Of a DNA stretch of 20,399 bases, positions 15,042 through 20,399 are shown in pieces. This DNA is from an uncultured Lachnospiraceae bacterium (lineage in GTDB: Bacteria > Bacillota > Clostridia > Lachnospirales > Lachnospiraceae): assembly GCA_910588285.1 (NCBI GenBank), contig CAJUQB010000082.1:1-20399 (forward strand), given 5' to 3'. Numbering within the stretch: the first letter of the stretch is position 1; every line of letters begins with the position of its first letter. The notes beneath the pieces were generated by a model that was given only the letters and a program-made list of their open reading frames with translations, was not told where the DNA came from and did not search any database. The position numbers were made by a program, and so were the translations under genes.

Positions 15042-16456
15042 AACGGACGCTCTATCTGAAATTTTTGGCTGGTTTTCTGGCTTTTCATGTGCTGGCTTTC
15101 CTGGTGGTGGCTACCTTTACCACCCGCAGTACCTACCGCTACATGCTGGACACAGAGGCTGACAGCTTATACCGGCAGGCCAAAATCGTAGCCTCCAATT
15201 ATGCAGCCAACTATTTTCAGAATACTCTGACCCTGAAGGATATACAGGAGCATCTGGCCACCTTTGACAGCTATCTGAAATCCCCCATCTGGATTATTGA
15301 TGCCAAGGGCAATATTCTCATCAATTCCAGAGGGGGCACGGATGACGAACATCCGGAAACCATCCCTGATTTTGATATTATCTCCTTTGGCACCAGCTAT
15401 TATCAGACCGGGGATTTTTTCCATACGCTGCCCGGAGAATACCTGACCGTCTATGCTCCCATTAATATCAATTACAAAGTGCGCGGGTATGTGCTGATTC
15501 ACCAGCAGATCAGCCAGGTAAACCGCTACAGTGACGGATTTATCAATATTTCCTATGTTTCCCTGCTTATTATTTTCCTGTGCTCCTTCCTGCTGCTTGG
15601 GGTCTTTACCTGCATTATCTATGTCCCTGTCCAGAGAATCAGCAGGATTGCCAAAAGCTACAGCTCCGGGAATTTTGAACAAAAGGTCACCGTTCACTCC
15701 AATGATGAGATCGGCTACCTGGCTGCCTCCATCACCTACATGGCCTCCGAGCTACAGACCCTGGAGGACGACCAGCGGAAATTCATTGCAAATGTTTCCC
15801 ACGATTTCCGCTCTCCCCTTACCTCCATCAAGGGATACATAGAGGCTATCATGGACGGGACGATCCCGCCGGAAATGCAGGAGAAATACCTCAACATTAT
15901 TTTAACGGAAACGGAACGGTTAAATAAGCTGACCCAGAGTATGCTGGAGCTGAATAAATACGGCTCTCACGGCAAGGCCATTCTCGACGTATCCAGCTTT
16001 GATCTTAACACCATTATCAAAAATACTGCCCTGTCCTTTGAAGGAACCTGTATGCAGAAGCGCATCTCCTTTGAGCTGATCCTGACAGAGGAAACCCTTT
16101 TCGTAACTGCTGATATGAGCAAGATTCAGCAGGTATTGTACAACCTCATTGACAATGCCATCAAGTTCAGCTCCGACGGCTCTGCCATCACCATCGAGAC
16201 TACGGAGCGCAACGACAAGGTATTTGTGTCTGTGAAGGACAGCGGAATCGGGATCCCCAAGGACAGCATTCATAAAATATGGGAGCGGTTTTACAAGACA
16301 GATCTGTCCCGGGGAAAGGACAAAAAGGGCACTGGCCTGGGGCTTGCCATTGTAAAGGATATTATTTCCGCACACAATGAGAATATCAATGTGATCAGTA
16401 CAGAGGGCGTGGGTACGGAGTTTATTTTCACCTTGCCCTTGGCGGTACACCACTAA
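15038..16456 (+). CDS. Membrane sensor histidine kinase
   Basis: A 472-residue kinase starting at GTG, which overlaps the response regulator stop by 4 bp (GTGA), with GAGGTGA upstream inside that gene. Order: membrane helix about 8-28; outside domain about 30-165 with a PAS/Cache-like IWIIDAKGNILINS; second membrane helix about 172-197; HAMP (VPVQRISRIAKSYSSGNFEQ); HisKA with His255 in NVSHDFRSPLTS; and HATPase with NLIDNAIKFS, DSGIGIP and GTGLGLAIV. It autophosphorylates on His255 and passes phosphate to Asp55 of its partner. The DFRSPL in place of the more common ELRTPL is seen in related Clostridia kinases. The signal is unknown. Confidence 0.95.
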   Translation: MKRTLYLKFLAGFLAFHVLAFLVVATFTTRSTYRYMLDTEADSLYRQAKIVASNYAANYFQNTLTLKDIQEHLATFDSYLKSPIWIIDAKGNILINSRGGTDDEHPETIPDFDIISFGTSYYQTGDFFHTLPGEYLTVYAPININYKVRGYVLIHQQISQVNRYSDGFINISYVSLLIIFLCSFLLLGVFTCIIYVPVQRISRIAKSYSSGNFEQKVTVHSNDEIGYLAASITYMASELQTLEDDQRKFIANVSHDFRSPLTSIKGYIEAIMDGTIPPEMQEKYLNIILTETERLNKLTQSMLELNKYGSHGKAILDVSSFDLNTIIKNTALSFEGTCMQKRISFELILTEETLFVTADMSKIQQVLYNLIDNAIKFSSDGSAITIETTERNDKVFVSVKDSGIGIPKDSIHKIWERFYKTDLSRGKDKKGTGLGLAIVKDIISAHNENINVISTEGVGTEFIFTLPLAVHH

Positions 16457-16540
16457 TTGCAACCGTTCTCCTTACCTCCGCGGTGGCTCCCCCGCGAAGC
16501 GTTGTTGTTTCAAAGGGCCTACTCTCCTATGAAACGATAA

Positions 16541-16579
16541 AAGCCGCAGTATGTACATTTCAAATACATACTGCGGCTT
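16541..16579 (-). terminator. Terminator of the ribosomal operon
   Basis: Perfect 15-bp arms (AAGCCGCAGTATGTA and TACATACTGCGGCTT) around a 9-nt loop, followed on the minus strand by TTTTATCG. It ends the rpmJ to rplQ transcript and may also work on the converging sensor-kinase transcript. A smaller GC hairpin (CGCGG/CCGCG) near 16478-16496 has no T tract. Confidence 0.85.
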
Positions 16580-16612
16580 CTCTATATGATTACGCTCTCA
16601 TGGAATATAGGC

Positions 16613-17149
16613 TTATACTAACTCAAGCAGTACTTCCAAGGCACCATCGCCCTTCCGCTGGCCGATCTTCACGATTCTGGTGTAACCACCTTTACGGTCT
16701 GCGTACTTGGGTGCAATCTCCTCAAACAGCTTCTTGGGCAGATCAACCTGCTTGGTGTCCCGCTTCTTCCCTGCAGCCTGTGTCGGAACCTCCTTCACCG
16801 GATACAGAACCTTCAGCATCTGGCGTCTTGCATGAAGACGGGAAGGCATATCCTTCTTGATCTTCTTCTCCACCTCATCGTATACGGTAACCTTCTTGCC
16901 GTCTACCACTTCCTTCACACGCTTGCCGTCCTTGTCCTTGCGGGCAACCTTTGCGGTCACGGTCACTTCTTCAAAGTTATCTCTCTCACGGATTGCCATA
17001 GCGATCAGGCCTTCTGCAACCTTGCGGATCTCCTTTGCCTTTGCCTCTGTTGTCACAATCTTGCCATTGTACAGCAGAGCAGTTACCTGGTTACGGATCA
17101 GTGCTTTTCTCTGATCAGATGTTCTGCCTAATTTACGATATTTTGCCAT
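16613..17149 (-). CDS. rplQ: 50S ribosomal protein L17 (bL17), extended form
   Basis: A 178-residue protein starting MAKYRKLGRTSDQRKALIRN, the L17 signature, and ending with GGYTRIVKIGQRKGDGA. Typical L17 is 112-130 residues; here charged insertions sit at about 56-106 (VARKDKDGKRVKEVVDGKK) and 119-137. L17 binds 23S rRNA near the tunnel exit side of the large subunit. ATG 17149 follows GGAGGT. It is the last gene of the operon, 189 bp after rpoA. Extended L17 is, from memory, usual in Lachnospiraceae, so this is a lineage trait, not a defect. Confidence 0.97.
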   Translation of the reverse strand: MAKYRKLGRTSDQRKALIRNQVTALLYNGKIVTTEAKAKEIRKVAEGLIAMAIRERDNFEEVTVTAKVARKDKDGKRVKEVVDGKKVTVYDEVEKKIKKDMPSRLHARRQMLKVLYPVKEVPTQAAGKKRDTKQVDLPKKLFEEIAPKYADRKGGYTRIVKIGQRKGDGALEVLLELV

Positions 17150-17185
17150 TGGTTTTTACCTCCATTTTGTGGGATATCCGGCCAT

Positions 17186-17261
17186 GCTCCTTGGGCTTAC
17201 TTACCGAATACCATTGTATGTTCCACTTGTGAATCAGCAAGGCTGCGCTCCTTGGGCTTAC
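17186..17261. repeat. Two 15-bp direct repeats in the rpoA-rplQ gap
   Basis: GCTCCTTGGGCTTAC occurs at 17186-17200 and 17247-17261. On the minus strand each ends with AAGGAGC, resembling a ribosome binding site, but no credible start and ORF follow. The 189-bp gap is long for this operon. Confidence 0.6.
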
Positions 17262-17327
17262 CAGCCTCGTAGTATATGGTCCTCTGGGGTGCAGCTTCTC
17301 GAACATTAGCAGTTTGCGAGGTATCAT

Positions 17328-17353
17328 CCAGGTGACGTTTACTCGTCACCTGG
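17328..17353 (-). promoter_or_regulatory. Hairpin over the rpoA stop codon
   Basis: Perfect 10-bp arms CCAGGTGACG and CGTCACCTGG with the 6-nt loop AGTAAA on the minus strand; the loop holds the rpoA TAA stop. There is no T tract. Likely an mRNA processing or stability structure between rpoA and rplQ; function inferred. Confidence 0.55.
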
Positions 17354-18298
17354 ATTCAGCTGTAACCCCAGCTCTTTTAGTTTTGCTAGTACTTCTTCTA
17401 AGGATTTGCGTCCCAGGTTACGAACCTTCATCATATCCTCCGGAGTGCGGTTGCACAGCTCCTCTACGGTATTGATGCCTGCCCGCTTCAGGCAGTTGTA
17501 GGAACGAACGGAAAGCTCCAGCTCGTCGATGTTCATCTCCAGAACCTTCTCCTTGGCATTATCCTCCTTCTCAATCATGACCTCTGCTGTCTTTGCATTC
17601 TCGGAAAGATCAATGAACAGATTCAAATGCTCACTGAGAACCTTGGCCGCAAGGCTGACCGCCTCGTCCGGCTCTAAGGTTCCGTTGGTATACACATCCA
17701 GGGTCAGCTTATCAAAATCCGTAACCTGGCCTACACGCGTATTATCAATTGTCATGTTGACACGTTCAACCGGCGTATAAATGGAATCAACGGCAATTAC
17801 GCCAATTGGTACATCTTCGCCTTTATTTTTCTCTGCGCTTACATAGCCCCTTCCCTTGTTGATGGTCAGCTCCATGTAAAGCTTGGAATCTACGCCGCCA
17901 TTCAGGGTAGCGATTACCAAATCAGGGTTCAGAATCTGAATATCCGGATCTACTTGTATATCTGCTGCCGTAACAACACCTTCACCCTCGAATTCGATGT
18001 ATGCAACCTTAGCTTCGTTTGTGCTACTGGTATTCTTCAATGCCAGATTCTTGATATTCATAATGATTTCAGTTACATCTTCTTTGACGCCCGGAATGGA
18101 ACTGAATTCGTGTAAAACGCCGTCGATCTTCACCTGGGTGACAGCTGCACCTGGCAGGGAAGACAACATGATTCTTCTCAAGGAGTTTCCCAGAGTCGTA
18201 CCATAACCTCTTTCCAGCGGTTCCACAACAAAACGGCCGTACTTCTTGTCTTCTGAAATCTCTGCAATCTCAATCTTCGGTTTCTCGAAATCGAACAT
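17339..18298 (-). CDS. rpoA: RNA polymerase alpha subunit
   Basis: A 319-residue protein with the alpha N-terminal domain (FDFEKPKIEIAEISEDKKYG, FVVEPLERGYGTTLGNSLRR) that dimerises and carries beta and beta', and the C-terminal domain (about 250-310: LSVRSYNCLKRAGINTVEEL, NLGRKSLEEVLAKL) that contacts UP elements and activators. Length is normal. An in-frame TTG lies two codons upstream, but ATG 18298, 8-9 nt after GGAGG, gives the conserved MFDFEKP start. It lies 45 bp after rpsD. Confidence 0.98.
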   Translation of the reverse strand: MFDFEKPKIEIAEISEDKKYGRFVVEPLERGYGTTLGNSLRRIMLSSLPGAAVTQVKIDGVLHEFSSIPGVKEDVTEIIMNIKNLALKNTSSTNEAKVAYIEFEGEGVVTAADIQVDPDIQILNPDLVIATLNGGVDSKLYMELTINKGRGYVSAEKNKGEDVPIGVIAVDSIYTPVERVNMTIDNTRVGQVTDFDKLTLDVYTNGTLEPDEAVSLAAKVLSEHLNLFIDLSENAKTAEVMIEKEDNAKEKVLEMNIDELELSVRSYNCLKRAGINTVEELCNRTPEDMMKVRNLGRKSLEEVLAKLKELGLQLNPGDE

Positions 18299-18343
18299 GC
18301 ACAAGTCCCTCCTTTTTGGATAATCTTCACCTGCTGTGTCTTA

Positions 18344-18937
18344 TTATTTGGAATACAACTCGACAATCAGCATCTCGTTTACAGGAACATCAATTGCATC
18401 TCTGCTTGGCAATTCCTTTACGGTTCCCCGCAGATTCTCCATGTCTGCCTCCAACCATTCCGGCACCAGTCTTCCGCCTGTAACCTCCACGATATCCTTA
18501 TATCTCTGGGAACCTTTGCATTTTTCCTTAATCTCAATCACATCGCCTGCCTTAACCAGGTAAGAGGGAATATTCACCTGCCTGCCGTTTACAAGAACAT
18601 GCTTGTGGTCAACGATCTGCCTTGCTTCCTTCCTGGTTCTTGCAAGCCCTAAACGGAACACAACATTGTCCAGCCTGCTCTCCAGAATACGCATCAGGTT
18701 CTCGCCTGTCATGCCTTTCATTCTGTCTGCCTTCTCGTAATAATTGTGGAAGGGCTTCTCCAGAACGCCATAAATAAACTTTGCTTTCTGCTTCTCCCGC
18801 AGCTGAAGGCCATACTCGGACACCTTGCGGTTGCTTCTCTTCAGCTGTCTGTTGGACTTCTTATCTATTCCCAGGTAAATGGGATCTAAGCCAAGAGATC
18901 TGCATCTCTTAAGTACTGGTATTCTATTTACTGCCAT
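18344..18937 (-). CDS. rpsD: 30S ribosomal protein S4 (uS4)
   Basis: A 197-residue protein starting MAVNRIPVLKRCRSLGLDP, with the S4 RNA-binding domain (RLDNVVFRLGLARTRKEARQ and HVLVNGRQVNIPSY). S4 nucleates assembly of the small subunit and often regulates its own operon. The zinc-binding cysteine cluster of some S4 proteins is absent (C- type). ATG 18937 follows AGGAGGT, 17 bp after rpsK. Its place inside the rpoA operon is the E. coli-like arrangement, unlike Bacillus, where rpsD is separate. Confidence 0.98.
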   Translation of the reverse strand: MAVNRIPVLKRCRSLGLDPIYLGIDKKSNRQLKRSNRKVSEYGLQLREKQKAKFIYGVLEKPFHNYYEKADRMKGMTGENLMRILESRLDNVVFRLGLARTRKEARQIVDHKHVLVNGRQVNIPSYLVKAGDVIEIKEKCKGSQRYKDIVEVTGGRLVPEWLEADMENLRGTVKELPSRDAIDVPVNEMLIVELYSK

Positions 18938-18954
18938 TTCAATCTACCTCCTGA

Positions 18955-19350
18955 TTAGACTCTTCTGCGTTTGGGCGGACGGCATCCATTATGAGGCACC
19001 GGAGTAACGTCCTTGATGCTTGTTACTTCAAGACCGCAGGCCTGCAATGCACGGATTGCTGCCTCTCTCCCTGAACCGGGTCCCTTTACCATAACGTCCA
19101 CTGTTTTCAAACCATGTATCAGAGCTGCCTTTGTAGCAGTTTCTGCTGCCATCTGTGCAGCATACGGAGTAGATTTCCTTGAACCTCTAAATCCCAGACC
19201 ACCGGCACTTGCCCATGATAATGCATTCCCTTCAGCATCTGTAATCGTTACGATGGTATTATTAAAAGATGACTGAATATGTGCCTGTCCTCGTTCAACG
19301 TTTTTCTTTACACGCTTTTTTGTCACTTTTTTTGTAACTTTTTTAGCCAT
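18955..19350 (-). CDS. rpsK: 30S ribosomal protein S11 (uS11)
   Basis: A 131-residue protein with a basic N-terminus (KKVTKKVTKKRVKKNVERGQ), the SFNNTIVTITD and SWASAGGLGFRGSRKSTPYAA segments and the invariant end PVPHNGCRPPKRRRV. It binds the platform of 16S rRNA near the mRNA exit. ATG 19350 is preceded by AGTAGGTTAG, a weaker ribosome binding site than its neighbours, 36 bp after rpsM. Confidence 0.98.
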   Translation of the reverse strand: MAKKVTKKVTKKRVKKNVERGQAHIQSSFNNTIVTITDAEGNALSWASAGGLGFRGSRKSTPYAAQMAAETATKAALIHGLKTVDVMVKGPGSGREAAIRALQACGLEVTSIKDVTPVPHNGCRPPKRRRV

Positions 19351-19386
19351 ATTTAAACTAACCTACTTTCTTAAATTTAATGAAGC

Positions 19387-19755
19387 TTACTTTTTCTTGT
19401 TTGCCACTGTTCTCTTGGGTCCCTTGCGGGTTCTTGCGTTGGTCTTGGTCTTCTGACCGCGCACCGGCAGTCCCTTCCTGTGACGGATTCCGCGATAGCA
19501 TCCGATTTCCTGCAATCTCTTAATATTCAGTGCGATCTCTCTTCTCAGATCACCCTCTACTACCTGGGTCTCATCAATCACTGCGCTGATTCTCTTTACT
19601 TCATCATCTGTCAGATCTCTGACACGCGTGTCAGGATTGACCTTTGCTGCTTCCAAAATACGGTTTGCACTTACTCTACCAATCCCGTAGATATAAGTAA
19701 GTCCGATTTCAACACGTTTTTCTCTTGGTAAATCTACACCTGCAATACGAGCCAT
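19387..19755 (-). CDS. rpsM: 30S ribosomal protein S13 (uS13)
   Basis: A 122-residue protein starting MARIAGVDLPREKRVEIGLT with YIYGIGRVSANRIL, ending GLPVRGQKTKTNARTRKGPK. It sits in the head of the small subunit and touches tRNA and the large subunit. ATG 19755 lies 10 nt after GGAGGTG. It is separated from rpmJ by a 326-bp gap. Confidence 0.98.
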   Translation of the reverse strand: MARIAGVDLPREKRVEIGLTYIYGIGRVSANRILEAAKVNPDTRVRDLTDDEVKRISAVIDETQVVEGDLRREIALNIKRLQEIGCYRGIRHRKGLPVRGQKTKTNARTRKGPKRTVANKKK

Positions 19756-20081
19756 GTGTGTTGTACACCTCCATTATTTTCTGGCCTGTAGGCCGTCTTT
19801 CAAAGTATCCTCTGCCATGCCTGCAACCCGGCACAGCATCCTGCTTGGAAAACCAACGCATACAGCTGCGGTTGCACGCCCTGAAATGTGTGCATGCATC
19901 GGTTCTCTTCTGATATTCTCATTGAATTACAATCACAAGAATCACATATTCCGCCAGTCTCCCTCGGTATCAAAAAGACGGCGCAGCTATGTGGCACTGC
20001 CTATTAAGAATAGTAAAACAACCCATCCGGGCGTCTCACTACAGCCGCACATAAATACTGACACAAGCCCCCGGGGACTTC
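19756..20081 (-). other. 326-bp gap between rpmJ and rpsM, possible structured leader
   Basis: No credible gene is present; the one open frame on the minus strand (19800-19997) has no ribosome binding site or family features. A small GGCCT/AGGCC hairpin lies about 19782-19793, just before the rpsM ribosome binding site. In E. coli the S4 repressor binds a pseudoknot directly upstream of rpsM, so this is the position where such a control element would be expected; no such fold was computed. Confidence 0.35.
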
Positions 20082-20195
20082 TTATCCCTGGCGCTGCTTG
20101 TGCTTCGGGTTCTCACAGATAATTCTGATGCTGCCCTTTCTCTTGATCACCTTGCATTTTTCGCAAATTGGTTTTACGGATGATCTCACCTTCAT
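20082..20195 (-). CDS. rpmJ: 50S ribosomal protein L36 (bL36)
   Basis: A 37-residue protein MKVRSSVKPICEKCKVIKRK, then GSIRIICENPKHKQRQG. The zinc-ribbon ligands C11, C14, C27 and H32 are all present, so this is the C+ form. ATG 20195 follows AGGAGG at 8 nt. It is the first gene of the operon in the window; infA, often just upstream, is not found in the 200 bp before it. Confidence 0.97.
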   Translation of the reverse strand: MKVRSSVKPICEKCKVIKRKGSIRIICENPKHKQRQG

Positions 20196-20279
20196 TGCAT
20201 ATGCCTCCTTCCACGAAAGTCCCATTTTACGCTGTTTTGCGCACTTTTTGGGTGTTTATTCCAAAAGCGTCCAGCTAAC

Positions 20280-20308
20280 ATTATAGCACCGGATGTCCGG
20301 AAAAGCAA
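20280..20308 (-). promoter_or_regulatory. Strong promoter of the rpmJ-rpsM-rpsK-rpsD-rpoA-rplQ operon
   Basis: On the minus strand TTGCTT (20303-20308), 17 nt, TATAAT (20280-20285), with TGC just before the -10 (extended -10). The spacer contains the inverted repeat CCGGA-2 nt-TCCGG (20289-20300). The leader to rpmJ would be about 78 nt and can form a TTTTGG/CCAAAA hairpin near 20245-20268. Confidence 0.8.
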
Positions 20309-20399
20309 GTACTTTTTCTTTTATTTCAAACATTCCTTTCAATCTTTGTTACTGTTCACTCCCCCCCTCTAAATCATTGTGAAAAGTGCTGAAAATTAT

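Noticed and set aside
17133..17327. Small minus-strand frame in the rpoA-rplQ gap
   Set aside because: No ribosome binding site at its start, no family features, and it runs into the rplQ start.
19800..19997. Small Cys-rich minus-strand frame in the rpmJ-rpsM gap
   Set aside because: No ribosome binding site and no resemblance to ribosomal or regulatory proteins.
1..20399. CRISPR array, tRNA or rRNA gene, insertion sequence
   Set aside because: No regularly spaced short repeats, no cloverleaf or rRNA-like stretch, and no transposase or integrase gene is visible; the element's recombinase must lie outside the window.

Overview
The window looks like a chromosome segment from a low-to-mid GC Gram-positive bacterium of the class Clostridia, most likely a Lachnospiraceae gut commensal. 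The ribosomal block rpmJ-rpsM-rpsK-rpsD-rpoA-rplQ, an unusually long L17, a MutS2 with a C-terminal Smr domain, and strong AGGAGG ribosome binding sites support this. The end of an integrated mobile element is joined to this housekeeping sequence. Assignments rest on motifs read by eye; no database search was run.

Layout, left to right. (1) 1-983: parB (cut by the window edge) and parA on the minus strand, the partition module of a conjugative-type element. (2) 1063-7407: a cassette bounded by two diverged direct repeats of about 270 bp. Each repeat carries the same terminator hairpin and a broken copy of the same 59-60 codon ORF. Between them lies a markedly AT-rich six-gene minus-strand operon, in transcription order: XRE regulator, HD-domain protein, long Nudix protein, guanylate-kinase-like protein, second guanylate-kinase-like protein, short Nudix protein. 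(3) 7471-9201: rlmD/rumA-type 23S rRNA methyltransferase with a roughly 92-residue C-terminal extension that appears to come from the mobile element, placing the element-chromosome junction near 7770-7795. (4) 9277-11732: yhaM-type exoribonuclease and a membrane-anchored HtrA/PDZ protein lacking all three catalytic residues. (5) 11918-16456, plus strand: mutS2 followed by an OmpR-type response regulator and sensor kinase. (6) 16541-20308, minus strand: the rpmJ to rplQ ribosomal/RNA polymerase operon with a strong promoter before rpmJ and a terminator after rplQ.

The best candidate for an undescribed system is the XRE-HD-Nudix-GK-GK-Nudix operon (1517-6987). All its predicted enzymes belong to families that act on nucleotides or phosphorylated small molecules. 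It contains two paralogous pairs (Nudix and GK), and the HD and long Nudix proteins appear to share an extra domain. It has its own promoter, sits at the end of a mobile element, and is insulated on both sides by copies of the same terminator. A phage-defence or nucleotide-pool-modifying role is plausible but is inference; I do not recognise it as a named system.

The housekeeping genes form normal units: htrA-like, yhaM and rlmD run in one direction; mutS2 runs divergently from a promoter region sharing a palindromic -35 box; the two-component genes overlap and probably continue the mutS2 transcript; and the ribosomal operon converges on them at a strong hairpin terminator.
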